Assembly: GCF_046600715.1 (NCBI RefSeq)
Contig: NZ_JBJMAV010000005.1
Coordinates: forward strand, 219,111 to 283,110
Origin: Lysobacter_C viscosus
GTDB lineage: Bacteria; Pseudomonadota; Gammaproteobacteria; Xanthomonadales; Xanthomonadaceae
Reading direction: 5' to 3'
Length of the DNA: 64,000 bases
Shown: in pieces, positions 26,232-35,406 of the stretch
Position numbering within the stretch: the stretch's first letter is position 1
Layout of the letters: every line of letters begins with the position of its first letter
Made by a program: the position numbers and the translations under genes
The notes under the pieces: generated by a model
Database searches by the model: none
Told to the model about the DNA's origin: nothing
The model's input: only the letters and a program-made list of their open reading frames with translations

Positions 26232-27407
26232 GTGGCGGCCGTGACCGGCCCGCGCGCCCTTTCGGCCCCCCGGCCCGGCCCGGCCGGGCGCCGGACCATC
26301 GTGCAGCTGCTGCCCGCCCTGGAGTCGGGCGGGGTCGAGCGTTCGACCCTTGAGATCGCCGCAGCGCTGGTCGCTGCAGGCCATCGCGCCCTCGTGGTCT
26401 CCGCGGGAGGCCGGCTGGTGCCGCGGTTGCTGGCGCTGGGCGCCGAACACATCACCCTCGACATCGGACGCAAGTCGTTGCTGGCCCTGCGGCACGTACG
26501 CCCCTTGCGGGCAGTGTTGCTGGGCGAGCGCGCCGACCTGGTGCACGCGCGCTCGCGCCTGCCGGCGTGGCTGGGATGGCACGCCGTCGCGGGGATCGAT
26601 CCCGGTACGCGTCCGCGCTTCGTCACCACCGTGCACGGGCTGAACTCGCCCTCGCGCTACAGCGCGGTCATGACCCGCGGCGAGCGCGTGGTCTGCGTGT
26701 CCGATACCGTGCGGCGCTACGTCCTGCGGCACTACCCAGGGATCGATGCGGCGCGGCTGCGGGTGATCCCGCGCGGGATCGACCCTGTTGATTTCCCGCG
26801 CGCAGTGCGGCCCGATGCCGGCGCGCGTGGGTGGGCGGAGTCGCTGTATCCGGCGCTGGGGGGGCGCGGCCCCCTGTTGCTGCTGCCCGGACGCGGCACG
26901 CGGCTGAAAGGCCACGCCGACGCGCTCGAGCTGCTGGCGGCGTTGCGGGCCAGCGGGCTGGATGCGCGCCTGTGGCTGCCGGGTGCGCGCGAGCCCGGGC
27001 GTGGCGCCTATGTCCGGGAGCTGGAGGCGCAGGCGGCCGCGCTGGGCCTCGACGGCGTGGTGGCGTTCTCCCCTCCGACCGACGCGATCGCGCGCGCGTA
27101 CGCGGCCAGCGACCTGGTGCTGCAACTCTCGCGCAAGCCCGAAGCCTTCGGCCGCACGGTGCTGGAGGCCCTTTCGGTGGGTCGGCCGGTGCTGGGCTGG
27201 GCGCACGGCGGGGTGGGCGAACTGCTCGAGCAGCTGCAACCGTCGGGAGCGGTGGCGGCGTTCGATACCGCCTCGCTCGCGCAGACCGCCGCCGCGCTGC
27301 TTACCGAGTTACCGGCCTTGCCGCCGTCGATCCCCTACACCCTTGGCGCCATGCAGGACGCTACCCTTGCCGTCTATGCCGAACTCCTCGACCCCGCCTG
27401 CCGCTGA
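26232..27407 (+). CDS. GT4-family glycosyltransferase (LPS/capsule sugar)
   Basis: 391 residues with a GTG start at 26232 (another GTG at 26241 is possible). The N-terminal domain shows LLPALESGGVERSTLEIAAAL; the C-terminal GT-B domain shows VIPRGIDPVDF, GRGTRLKGHADALELLAAL and the nucleotide-sugar E-x7-E site in SRKPEAFGRTVLEAL. It transfers a sugar from an activated donor, probably to the LPS core or O-antigen, judging from the O-antigen ligase gene 4 bases downstream. Confidence 0.85.
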   Translation: MAAVTGPRALSAPRPGPAGRRTIVQLLPALESGGVERSTLEIAAALVAAGHRALVVSAGGRLVPRLLALGAEHITLDIGRKSLLALRHVRPLRAVLLGERADLVHARSRLPAWLGWHAVAGIDPGTRPRFVTTVHGLNSPSRYSAVMTRGERVVCVSDTVRRYVLRHYPGIDAARLRVIPRGIDPVDFPRAVRPDAGARGWAESLYPALGGRGPLLLLPGRGTRLKGHADALELLAALRASGLDARLWLPGAREPGRGAYVRELEAQAAALGLDGVVAFSPPTDAIARAYAASDLVLQLSRKPEAFGRTVLEALSVGRPVLGWAHGGVGELLEQLQPSGAVAAFDTASLAQTAAALLTELPALPPSIPYTLGAMQDATLAVYAELLDPACR

Positions 27408-27411
27408 GGCC

Positions 27412-28734
27412 ATGCGGCCCGGCCGCACCATCGCCACGGGCTGGCGCTGGGCACCGGCCTGGATACTCACCCACGTCGCGCTGTGGCCGGCCCCGGGCTA
27501 TGCCGAGGCGGTGCTGGTACTGGGTGCGCTGGTGGCCATCTACCAGCTGGTCGCGGCGCGCTTCCGGGGCGGGGCGGAGCTGCTCAGCCACCAGGCCTGG
27601 GCCCTGAGCAGCGTGCTGTTCTTCGCCTACTGGCTGCCCGAACTGGTCTCGGCGCTCGACTCGGTCGACGTCAGGCGGGCGCTGCGCGAGGCGGCCCTCG
27701 ACCTGCGTTACCTCCCGTTCCTGTGGCTGGCTGCTTCGGCGGTGGCCAGCGAGCGGGGCCGCCGCACCACCTTCGTCGGGCTGGCGGTGATCATGGCGGT
27801 ATGGACCGCCGATGCGCTGGCGCAGGCGGTGTCCGGAACCAGCCCGCTGTTCTTCGGGATCGACTCGGCCAAGCAGCTCATCAGCGGTCGCGGCATGTGC
27901 ACCGCGGAGGACATCGCCAGGGTCGATCGGCTCAGCGGCGTCCTCGGGCCGTGCAACCTCAAGCTGGGTCTGGTGCTGGCCAGCCTGTCGCCGTTCCTGC
28001 TGTTTGCCGCCGGGCGCCGCTTCGGCGCGACGGGCTGGCTGATGGCTGTCGCGGCGGTCGGACTGGTGGTGGTGCTGGCCGGGTCGCGCGCGTCGTGGCT
28101 GACCTTCGGCCTGGTGATCCTGGTTTCGGGCTGGGGCCTGCTGGGCTGGCGCAAGCTGCTGGGTGTCTTCGCGTTCGGGGCAATTGCATTGGCGGTGCTG
28201 ACGGCCGCTTCGCCGCAGGTGCGCGAGCGCGTGATGCGTACCACGCACGTGCTGCAGGCCGACGGGGAGGGGGTCGACATGGCGCTCTCGGGCCGCTCGC
28301 GGATCTGGGGCGCGGCGGCGTGCATGGTGCGCCAGCAGCCGCTCAACGGCGTGGGAGCACGCGGCTTCCGCGAAGCATTCCCTGGCTGCGATCCCCAGCC
28401 CGGTGAGGTCGCGGCGTGGGGGGACGGGCCGGCGCTGCACGCGCACCAGATCGTCCTGGAAGTGCTGAGTGAAACCGGGTTCTTCGGCCTGCTGCTGTGG
28501 CTGGCGGGTGCCGCCATGGCCTGGCGTGCGTGGCGTTTCTCCGATGCCGTGTCGCGTGAGAAGGCGCGGCCGGCGATGCTGGCGCTGGCGGTAACCGTGT
28601 TCCCGCTGAACACGCACCTGGCGTTCTATTCGACCTTCTGGGGCGGCCTGACGCTGTTGCTGGCCGCGCTGTACGCCGGCAGCTTGCTGGCGTCGCCGGA
28701 CGGCACGGATCCCACGCCCGCCGCGGCTGGCTGA
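27412..28734 (+). CDS. O-antigen ligase family protein (WaaL-like)
   Basis: 440 residues with about ten to twelve membrane helices. The large periplasmic loop near the C terminus carries HAHQIVLEVLSETGFFG, matching the conserved H-x-x-x-L-x-x-x-E-x-G-x-x-G pattern of O-antigen ligases, with the catalytic histidine. It would join O-polysaccharide from undecaprenyl-PP to lipid A-core at the periplasmic face. The ATG at 27412 immediately follows the glycosyltransferase stop; an overlapping ATG at 27376 is an alternative. Confidence 0.85.
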   Translation: MRPGRTIATGWRWAPAWILTHVALWPAPGYAEAVLVLGALVAIYQLVAARFRGGAELLSHQAWALSSVLFFAYWLPELVSALDSVDVRRALREAALDLRYLPFLWLAASAVASERGRRTTFVGLAVIMAVWTADALAQAVSGTSPLFFGIDSAKQLISGRGMCTAEDIARVDRLSGVLGPCNLKLGLVLASLSPFLLFAAGRRFGATGWLMAVAAVGLVVVLAGSRASWLTFGLVILVSGWGLLGWRKLLGVFAFGAIALAVLTAASPQVRERVMRTTHVLQADGEGVDMALSGRSRIWGAAACMVRQQPLNGVGARGFREAFPGCDPQPGEVAAWGDGPALHAHQIVLEVLSETGFFGLLLWLAGAAMAWRAWRFSDAVSREKARPAMLALAVTVFPLNTHLAFYSTFWGGLTLLLAALYAGSLLASPDGTDPTPAAAG

Positions 28735-28776
28735 TCGCGCCACCCACCGCGGGAGCCGCTGGTCGCGCGGGCGCCG

Positions 28777-29691
28777 CTAGTACGGCTTCTCCTCGCCCTG
28801 CGGGCGCCGTTTGAACCGACGGTGGATCCACAGGTACTGGCTGGGTGCCTCGAGCACCATCGCCTCGATGGCGGCGTTGACCCGCGTGCTGTCGGCCAGC
28901 GCATCACTGGAAGGGAAGCCGTCCAGCGGCGCGCCCAGCCGCAGCACGTAATCGGCACCTTCGCGGCGGTGGAAGAACGGCACCACCGCGCAGCCGGTGA
29001 GCCGGGCGAACTGGTGGGTCGCGGTGATCGTCGCGGCAGGTACGCCGAAGAACGGTGCGAACACCGTGTCCTTGCCTCGCATGTCCTGGTCGGGCGCGTA
29101 CCAGAGGATGCCGCCCTTCTTGAGGTGGCGCATGGCAGGACGCAACTCTTCGTTGCCGAACATCGCCGCCGCGTATTCCGCCCGCCCGCGCCGCACCGCC
29201 CACTCCATGACCGGGCTGCGATAGGGACGGTACATGCCTGCCAGCGGCAGCTGGTCGCACATCAACCGGCCACACATCTCCAGGGTCATGAAATGACCCG
29301 ACACCAGCAGTACCCCGCGACCTTGAGCATGCAGCGCCCGTATCGGCTCGAGGCCCTCGATCCGTACCGTCCGCCGCATCGGCGTAACGTCGCCCCACCA
29401 CGCGCGCGTGAACTCGAACAGGCCCACGCCCAGGTCCTTGAAACTCGCCCGCAACAGTGCCTCGCGCGTCGCTTCGTCCAGGTCGGGAAAGCACAGTCGA
29501 AGATTCGTCGACGCCGAGCGGCGTCGGCTCGGGACCAGGTGGTAGAGCACGGTGCCCAGCGCGCGTCCCAGCCCCCGCTGCACGGGCCACGGCAGTCGAC
29601 CGGCCAGCACCATGGCGCCCAGTGCGAGCCAGGTGGGCCAGTGGCGCGGTCCCCTGGGCGGCGGGGAAAGGGGTTCGGGTGCGACGGGCAT
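28777..29691 (-). CDS. Lipid A biosynthesis late acyltransferase (LpxL/HtrB family)
   Basis: 304 residues with an N-terminal membrane helix (about 18-36) and the acyltransferase domain. The catalytic HX4(D/E) motif appears as SGHFMTLEM; the family stretches RPYRSPVMEW, DQDMRGKDTVFAPFFG and TVSQFARLTGCAVVPFF-like sequence follow. It adds a secondary acyl chain (commonly laurate) to Kdo2-lipid IVA at the inner membrane. It is divergent from waaA, whose product makes its Kdo2 substrate. Confidence 0.9.
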   Translation of the reverse strand: MPVAPEPLSPPPRGPRHWPTWLALGAMVLAGRLPWPVQRGLGRALGTVLYHLVPSRRRSASTNLRLCFPDLDEATREALLRASFKDLGVGLFEFTRAWWGDVTPMRRTVRIEGLEPIRALHAQGRGVLLVSGHFMTLEMCGRLMCDQLPLAGMYRPYRSPVMEWAVRRGRAEYAAAMFGNEELRPAMRHLKKGGILWYAPDQDMRGKDTVFAPFFGVPAATITATHQFARLTGCAVVPFFHRREGADYVLRLGAPLDGFPSSDALADSTRVNAAIEAMVLEAPSQYLWIHRRFKRRPQGEEKPY

Positions 29692-29768
29692 GGGTGGATT
29701 CTAGCGAAGCGCCCGGCCCTGCCCCGGACTCGCCGTCGAGGCGGTCCCGGGTTCGCCACCACTGCCGC

Positions 29769-29774
29769 TATCCT
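29769..29774 (+). promoter_or_regulatory. Candidate -10 of a leaderless waaA mRNA
   Basis: TATCCT ends 6 bases before the waaA ATG and no Shine-Dalgarno sequence is present, so transcription would start at or beside the initiation codon. The -35 is weak. Similar hexamers precede the genes at 53187 and 55912. Confidence 0.35.
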
Positions 29775-29780
29775 TGCGGC

Positions 29781-31073
29781 ATGCGGACCGATCCGATCGA
29801 GCGCCTGTTGCGCGCCGTGTACTCCACAGCGCTCTACCTGCTGGTCCCGGTGACGGTCTACCACCTCATCTGGCGCGGCTTCCGCTCGCCTGCGTATTTC
29901 CAGCGTTGGCCCGAGCGCTACGCGATCTACCGACCGCCGCCGCCCCCACGGATGCTGTGGTTGCATGCGGTCTCGGTGGGCGAGGTCAATGCCGCGGTCC
30001 CGGTCGTCAACGCGTTGCGCCGCGGGCGCCCGGACCTTCGGCTGCTGGTCACCACGATCACCCCCACCGGCTCGGAGCGTGTCCGTGCTCTGTGGGGCGA
30101 CGAGGTGGAGCACGTGTACCTCCCGTATGACCTGCCGGGCGCGGTGGGCAGGTTCCTCGCGCACTACCGGCCGCACGCAGCCCTGATCATGGAAACCGAA
30201 CTGTGGCCGAACCTGTTGTTCGGGTGCCGGGATCGCGGGGTGCCGGTGTTCATCCTCAACGGGCGGTTGTCGGAGCGGTCGCTGCGCGGATACCGGGTGC
30301 TTGCGCCACTGGTATCGCGCGCGCTGCGAACGGTGCGTACGGTTGCGGCGCAATCGATGGGGGACGCAATGCGCTTCGTGCGGCTGGGCGCGCGTTCCGA
30401 GCAGGTCATGGACGTGGGTAACCTCAAGTACGACGTGCTCGTGCCGGTCGAGCTGGACGACTTCGTGGAGACATGCCGGCGCCATGCGGGCACGCGCCCG
30501 GTGTGGATCGCCGCCAGCACCCACGAGGACGAAGAGGCGGCGGTGATCGCCATCCACCGCCGCGTGCGAGCCCGCCACCCCGACGCATTGGTGCTGTGGG
30601 CGCCGCGCCACCCGGAGCGGTTCCGGATCGTGGCCGAACATGCGCGCGCCTCGGGCATGCAGGTGTCCACCCGGTCGCGCGCGCGCTGGCCGTCGGCGTC
30701 CGATTCGGTATTCGTGGTCGATACCCTGGGCGAGTTGATGAGCTTTTACGCCTGCGCGCAGGTGGCGTTCGTGGGCGGCAGCCTGCAGCCGGTCGGTGGG
30801 CACAACCTGCTGGAGGCCGCGGCAACCGGGACGGCAATCGTCACCGGCCCCCACCTGCACAATTTCAGTGACATCGCCAAGCGGTTGGCCGATGCCGACG
30901 CATTGCGCGTATGCCAAGACGCCGATGGCGTGGCTGTGCAGTTGCTCGCGCTGCTTGACGATGCCGACGCCCGCCATCGCATGGCCGAATCGGGGCGGGC
31001 GCTGGTGGAAACCGGGCGTGGTGCGTTGGCGCAGACGCTGGCGCTGTTGCAGCCGGTGCTCCCCGCGCGGTGA
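29781..31073 (+). CDS. waaA: 3-deoxy-D-manno-octulosonic acid transferase
   Basis: 430 residues. It transfers Kdo from CMP-Kdo to lipid IVA, the first core sugar step, on the inner face of the membrane. Signatures: LWLHAVSVGEVNAAVPVV, METELWPNLL, STHEDEEAAVIAIHRRVR, and the C-terminal FVGGSLQPVGGHNLLEAAATG nucleotide-sugar site. Together with the acyltransferase, the O-antigen ligase and the glycosyltransferase it makes this a lipid A-core-O-antigen assembly locus. Confidence 0.95.
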   Translation: MRTDPIERLLRAVYSTALYLLVPVTVYHLIWRGFRSPAYFQRWPERYAIYRPPPPPRMLWLHAVSVGEVNAAVPVVNALRRGRPDLRLLVTTITPTGSERVRALWGDEVEHVYLPYDLPGAVGRFLAHYRPHAALIMETELWPNLLFGCRDRGVPVFILNGRLSERSLRGYRVLAPLVSRALRTVRTVAAQSMGDAMRFVRLGARSEQVMDVGNLKYDVLVPVELDDFVETCRRHAGTRPVWIAASTHEDEEAAVIAIHRRVRARHPDALVLWAPRHPERFRIVAEHARASGMQVSTRSRARWPSASDSVFVVDTLGELMSFYACAQVAFVGGSLQPVGGHNLLEAAATGTAIVTGPHLHNFSDIAKRLADADALRVCQDADGVAVQLLALLDDADARHRMAESGRALVETGRGALAQTLALLQPVLPAR

Positions 31074-31152
31074 GGCCCCGAGCCTACGTGCCGGCTTCAT
31101 CCCGCCCGATGGCGGCTTGGGAGTGCGGCGTGATCGGCGAGCGGATGCTAAA

Positions 31153-31181
31153 GCGCTCCCGGCCATGACGGACGGGAGCGC
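31153..31181. terminator. Hairpin between convergent waaA and tolC
   Basis: A perfect 9-bp inverted repeat GCGCTCCCG/CGGGAGCGC with an 11-base loop lies in the 131-base gap between two convergent genes. On the minus strand it is followed by only a short TTTA, so it is at best a weak intrinsic terminator for the tolC transcript. Confidence 0.45.
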
Positions 31182-31204
31182 CGGGGATCATCTTGCAGTG
31201 GCGG

Positions 31205-32671
31205 TCAGGGGTCCAGGTCGGACTGGACCTGGGCCCGGGTATCCACCGTCAGCAGCCGGTTGACCTCCTGCACATCCTGGATGTCCAGGGTGCCGGCGGC
31301 TTGCTCGAGCAGCAGCAGGTTCTGCAGGTAGTTGTAGCGGGCCTGCGCCAGCGCCTGCTGTGCGGTGAACAGGTTCTGCTGGTTGGTCAGCACGTCCAGC
31401 ACGGTGCGGGTGCCCACTTCCAGGCCTACCTGGGAGGCGTCATAGGCACTGCGAGCCGAGAACAGCGCCAGTCGGCGCGCCTCGATCTCGCTGATGCCCG
31501 CCACCAGCGCCTGGTAGGCACTGCGGGTGTTGCGCTCCAGCGCACGGCGTTGCTGCACGAGTTCGTCCTGGGCAACGTCGCGCTGGGCCACCGCCTGCCG
31601 GACCCGCGATTGCGTCGCGCCGCCGGAGAAGATCGGCACCGACAGGGTGATTCCGACGTTGGGTCCGCGGCTCTCGCTCTCGATCGGGCTGGTGACCGAG
31701 GTCGGGAGGTCGGAGCTGCTGAAGGTGCGGTCGCCGGTGGTCTTGGTATCGCCATAGCCGCCGCCCAGGTACAGCGTAGGCAAGTGGCCGGCGCGCGCGG
31801 TGCGGATGTCGGACTCGGCCGATTCGACCTGCAGCTGCTTGGCGCGCAGGGCGGGGTTGTTCTCGATCGCCGTCTGCACCCATTGCGAGGCGCCGCGGCT
31901 GGCGGGCAGTGCGGGCTGGAAGTCCTCCGGGAGACCCTTGAGGTTGCGCACCGGCTGGCCGGTGATCTCCGCCAGCGCCTGGTAGGCATCTTCGACCGCG
32001 TTGCGGGCCAGGATGGTATTGGCGCGCGCGCTGTCGAAGGTAGCGCGCGCCTCGTGCACATCGGTGATCGGCGCCAGCCCGACTTCCAGGCGCTTGGATG
32101 CGAAGTCGAACTGCTTCTGCAGCGCTGTCTCGGCGGCCTCGGCCGCGGCCAGGGTCTCCAACGCCACCAGCACGCTGAAGTACGCCGCCGAGGTGCGGGT
32201 CACCAGCGAGTCGTTGGCCGACTCCAGCTGGAAGTCGCTGGCGCGGCTGAGCGCATTACGGCTGCCCAGCGTGGTCAGGCGCGACATGTCGAACAGCATC
32301 TGGCTGCCGTTGATGCCGACGTTTCGCGTGGTCGTTTCGCTTTCGATGTCGCCGCGGAACTCCACCGGCGTGCCCGAGTTGGGATCGAACTGGGTCTGCG
32401 TCGCCGGACCTTCGCTGCGTGCGCGGCGGTAGGACGCCTCACCGTTGAGCTGCGGCAGCATGGCGGCCCGCGCCTGCACCGAGCCTTCGCGGATGGCCAG
32501 GCGGTTCGACTCGGCGGCCGACAGCTGCGGGTCGCCCTGTCGCGCCAGTTCATACGTCTGCAACAGGTCCTCGGCCGAAGCGGCCGCGGGCAGCAGCAGG
32601 GCGATCGCCAGGGCGAGGAGGGCGGGCCGGCGGGTGATGGCGCGGCGGACTGGATGCGGGCGGCGGGTCAT
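31205..32671 (-). CDS. tolC: TolC-family outer membrane channel protein
   Basis: 488 residues. A signal peptide (about 1-33, ending ASA) is followed by two outer membrane efflux repeats, each with the usual long helices (for example LQTYELARQGDPQLSAAESNRLAIRE, and LVQQRRALERNTRSAYQALVAGI). It forms the outer-membrane duct for tripartite efflux or type I secretion. The ATG at 32671 has AAGGAAA upstream; an ATG seven codons earlier lacks a site. The tetR-RND genes lie 0.9 kb away across pcm. Confidence 0.9.
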   Translation of the reverse strand: MTRRPHPVRRAITRRPALLALAIALLLPAAASAEDLLQTYELARQGDPQLSAAESNRLAIREGSVQARAAMLPQLNGEASYRRARSEGPATQTQFDPNSGTPVEFRGDIESETTTRNVGINGSQMLFDMSRLTTLGSRNALSRASDFQLESANDSLVTRTSAAYFSVLVALETLAAAEAAETALQKQFDFASKRLEVGLAPITDVHEARATFDSARANTILARNAVEDAYQALAEITGQPVRNLKGLPEDFQPALPASRGASQWVQTAIENNPALRAKQLQVESAESDIRTARAGHLPTLYLGGGYGDTKTTGDRTFSSSDLPTSVTSPIESESRGPNVGITLSVPIFSGGATQSRVRQAVAQRDVAQDELVQQRRALERNTRSAYQALVAGISEIEARRLALFSARSAYDASQVGLEVGTRTVLDVLTNQQNLFTAQQALAQARYNYLQNLLLLEQAAGTLDIQDVQEVNRLLTVDTRAQVQSDLDP

Positions 32672-32760
32672 GCGGTTTCCTTTTCTTGACATCCGCACCC
32701 TCCGGCGCGGCACTGCGGGGACTCGCGGGTTGGCTGGGTCCAGTCCGGCCGGTCGGCCGG

Positions 32761-33432
32761 TCAGAGAACAAAGCTGGGACGTGGCGCGGCCCCGGCGAGA
32801 TACGGAAGATCGGTTTCGAACAGCGATTCGATGCGGGGAGCGTAGACGTCGCCGCCCGCCTCCGGGGCGTGCACCAATGCGGCGTCCATCGCCGGCGAGC
32901 GGCCATGCACCACGAACAGGCGACCGCCCGGGCGAAGCCAGCGCAGCAAGTCGTGCGGGACCACCGCTGTCGCGCCGGTGAGGCAGATCGCATCGAAGCG
33001 GCGCTGCGTTTCCCATCCGAACGCGTCGGCGTTGACCACCTCGACGTTGCCGATCTGCTGGCGCTGCAGGCGTGCTCGCGCGGCATCGGCCAGGTCGGCA
33101 TGGATCTCCAGGCTGACGACGTCACGTGCGAGCCGGCCAAGGCACGCCGACAGGAAGCCGCTACCGGTACCGATCTCCAGCACGTCCTCGGTGGGCTCCA
33201 GTGCCAGCGACTGCAGGGTGCGGCCTTCAACCACCGGCTTCATCATCGACTCGCCATGGCCCAGCGGCAGCGCCAGGTCGGCGTAGGCCAGGTTGCGGTG
33301 CTGTTCCTGCACGAAGGCTTCGCGCGGGAGGTCGGACAGGGTGTCGAGCACGCGCATGTCCAGCACGTCCCAGGGACGCACCTGCTGCTCAACCATCAGT
33401 TCCCGGGCCTTGGCGTAGTCCATCGTCGTCAT
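32761..33432 (-). CDS. pcm: Protein-L-isoaspartate O-methyltransferase
   Basis: 223 residues. It methylates isoaspartyl residues in aged proteins so that they can revert to aspartate. Methyltransferase motif VLEIGTGSGFLSACL and the family stretch SMMKPVVEGRTLQSLAL are visible. The ATG at 33432 is taken; another lies three codons downstream. It is transcribed ahead of tolC with a 89-base gap; pcm-tolC adjacency is common in Xanthomonadales. Confidence 0.9.
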   Translation of the reverse strand: MTTMDYAKARELMVEQQVRPWDVLDMRVLDTLSDLPREAFVQEQHRNLAYADLALPLGHGESMMKPVVEGRTLQSLALEPTEDVLEIGTGSGFLSACLGRLARDVVSLEIHADLADAARARLQRQQIGNVEVVNADAFGWETQRRFDAICLTGATAVVPHDLLRWLRPGGRLFVVHGRSPAMDAALVHAPEAGGDVYAPRIESLFETDLPYLAGAAPRPSFVL

Positions 33433-33558
33433 CTGCAAGCTCTTGCGGGCAAGCCGCGCATTGTACCGGCGCCATGGCGGCCGGCGTGCCTAGCATCGCT
33501 GCGCCGCGCCGGGTCGGCTGAGTGCCGGAAGTCACCGGGACCGACGGCCCCGCGCCGG

Positions 33559-34224
33559 CTACCGGCGGTGGACACCATAGCCCCGCAGGAACAGATCGAC
33601 CGACGCCGCCAGGTGGGACTCGATACCGTCCTCGCCCATCGGGTCGCAACACCCGAACACCAGCTGCGCATGCGGCTCGCCCTTGACCAGGGTGAAGAAC
33701 TGCGCGGCCGCTCGCCCCACGTCGGCAATGTCCAGTTCGCCGGCGGCGATGCGACGGCGCAGCAGGGCGGCGAACTCGTCCTGCACCCGCTGAGGGCCCG
33801 CGTCCCAGAACATCCGCGGCAAGGGTGAGTCGCTCAGCTGCGGCGAGCACAGCACCCGGTGGCCGGCAACCGCTTCGGGCTTGCTGACCATCACGTAGAA
33901 GGCGCGGGCGATCGCCAGCAGGCGCTCACGCAACGGCATCCCGGGAGCTTCCGTCTGGAACAGCGAGGATGGCAGCTGCTGCTCGCAATAGGCCCGCACG
34001 GCAGCCACGAACAAGGTGTCCTTGTCGCCGAAGTGGCTGTAGACGGTCAGCTTGGACACGCCCGCCTCGGTGGCGATCTGGTCCATGCTGGCGCCCTCGA
34101 ACCCGTTGCGGGTGAACATCCGCTTGGCCGCCTCCAGGATCGCAGCACGCTTGGCCAGGTCCTTGGGACGGCCAGCGCCGGCGGGCTTGTTGGCGCGACC
34201 GCTTCTGATGGAATCAGGCATCAT
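33559..34224 (-). CDS. TetR-family repressor of the adjacent RND pump
   Basis: 221 residues. The N-terminal TetR helix-turn-helix spans about 25-70 (ILEAAKRMFTRNGFEGASMDQIATEAGVSKLTVYSHFGDK); the C-terminal half is a ligand-binding and dimer domain of the AcrR/TetR_C type. It diverges from the membrane-fusion and pump genes, sharing a 73-base promoter region, the classical arrangement for a local repressor. Inducing compound unknown. Confidence 0.9.
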   Translation of the reverse strand: MMPDSIRSGRANKPAGAGRPKDLAKRAAILEAAKRMFTRNGFEGASMDQIATEAGVSKLTVYSHFGDKDTLFVAAVRAYCEQQLPSSLFQTEAPGMPLRERLLAIARAFYVMVSKPEAVAGHRVLCSPQLSDSPLPRMFWDAGPQRVQDEFAALLRRRIAAGELDIADVGRAAAQFFTLVKGEPHAQLVFGCCDPMGEDGIESHLAASVDLFLRGYGVHRR

Positions 34225-34297
34225 TCAATACTAGACCAGGCGGTTCGATAATTATACAGTACCGGGTGGTGCATTAATTAGCCCTGAGGCCGTTTCC
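34225..34297. promoter_or_regulatory. Divergent tetR / RND operon promoter region
   Basis: This AT-rich 73-base gap holds TATAAT on the minus strand (plus coordinates 34251-34256) for tetR, and GATAAT (34247-34252) or TATACA (34253-34258) on the plus strand for the pump. Two related sequences, ACCAGGCGGT (34236-34245) and ACCGGGTGGT (34261-34270), flank the -10 elements in direct orientation and are candidate repressor contacts. Confidence 0.55.
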
Positions 34298-35404
34298 ATG
34301 CGACCCGCTCCCACTACCGCGCGAATGCCGGTTCTGCCCCCGCTATTCATGGCGGTCTTCCTGCTGGCCGGATGCGGCGGCGGCGATGATTCATCCGAGC
34401 CGGTTCGCCCGGTGCTGGTCGCCCGGCCGACGGTGGCCTCGGATTCGACCAGCGCTTTCGCCGGTGACGTGCGTGCGCGGGAAGAAAGCGCACTGTCCTT
34501 CCGCGTGGGCGGCAAGCTGGTGGAGCGCACAGTCGATGTCGGGGATCGGGTTCGCGCCGGCGACGTGCTGGCGCGGCTGGATCCGGGAGACCTGCAAGCC
34601 CAGACCCGGGCCGCCCAGGCCCAGCTCGCCGCAGCCGAATCCGAACTGCAGCGCGCCCGTGCAGACCAGGCGCGCTTCACGCAACTGGGCGAGGACCGGC
34701 TCGTCAGCCGCTCAACGATCGATGCAAGCAACGCCGCCGCGACCGCCGCGCAAGGTCAGGCCACGGCTGCGCGCGCATCCTTGGACGTGGCGCGCAACCA
34801 GGCGGGCTACACGCGGTTGGCCGCGCCGGCCGATGGCGTGATTACCGCACGCCAGGCCGAGGCCGGGCAGGTGGTGGGTGCGGGGCAACCGGTTTTCTCA
34901 CTGGCCGCCGACGGGCCCCGCGAGGTGCTGTTCGCGGTGCCTGAGGGCGCGCTGGCCGGCGTTGGCGTGGGTGACCCGGTGCAGGTGTCGCTGTGGGCCG
35001 GGGACGGCCGCCGGCTGCCGGGTCGCATCCGCGAGATCGCGCCTGCGGCGGATCCGGCATCACGCACCTTCGCTGCACGCGCCACCATCGACGCCCCGGC
35101 CGGAACGGTCGAGCTGGGCCAGAGCGCGCGCGTCTACCTCGCGGGAGACGGCGGCGCCCGCCTGAGCGTGCCGCTGTCGGCGCTGCTCCGGGGTGACGGG
35201 TCGCCGGCGGTCTTTGTCGTCAAACCCGCCGATTCGACGATCGAGCTTCGCCCTGTCCGCATCGGTCCGTATGGCGCCGACCACGTCGTGGTGCTGGACG
35301 GTCTTTCCCCGGCCGAGTGGGTGGTCACCGCCGGCGGCCACCTGTTGCGCGACGGGCAGAAGGTGGCGCCGGTGGATCGCGACAACCGTCCCGTGCGTCC
35401 CTGA
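34298..35404 (+). CDS. RND efflux periplasmic adaptor subunit (membrane fusion lipoprotein)
   Basis: 368 residues. A lipoprotein signal ends in LLAGC (Cys near residue 26), so it is probably anchored by lipid. The MFP layout follows: barrel-sandwich half (LSFRVGGKLVERTVDVGDRV-GDVLARLD), coiled-coil hairpin (about 105-155), second lipoyl half (YTRLAAPADGVITARQAEAGQVV) and beta-barrel domain. It links the RND pump to a TolC-type channel. The pump gene starts 2 bases after the stop. Confidence 0.93.
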   Translation: MRPAPTTARMPVLPPLFMAVFLLAGCGGGDDSSEPVRPVLVARPTVASDSTSAFAGDVRAREESALSFRVGGKLVERTVDVGDRVRAGDVLARLDPGDLQAQTRAAQAQLAAAESELQRARADQARFTQLGEDRLVSRSTIDASNAAATAAQGQATAARASLDVARNQAGYTRLAAPADGVITARQAEAGQVVGAGQPVFSLAADGPREVLFAVPEGALAGVGVGDPVQVSLWAGDGRRLPGRIREIAPAADPASRTFAARATIDAPAGTVELGQSARVYLAGDGGARLSVPLSALLRGDGSPAVFVVKPADSTIELRPVRIGPYGADHVVVLDGLSPAEWVVTAGGHLLRDGQKVAPVDRDNRPVRP

Positions 35405-35406
35405 GC

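Noticed and set aside
28735..28776. Terminator between the O-antigen ligase and the convergent acyltransferase
   Set aside because: The short gap is GC-rich but shows neither a good stem nor a T run.
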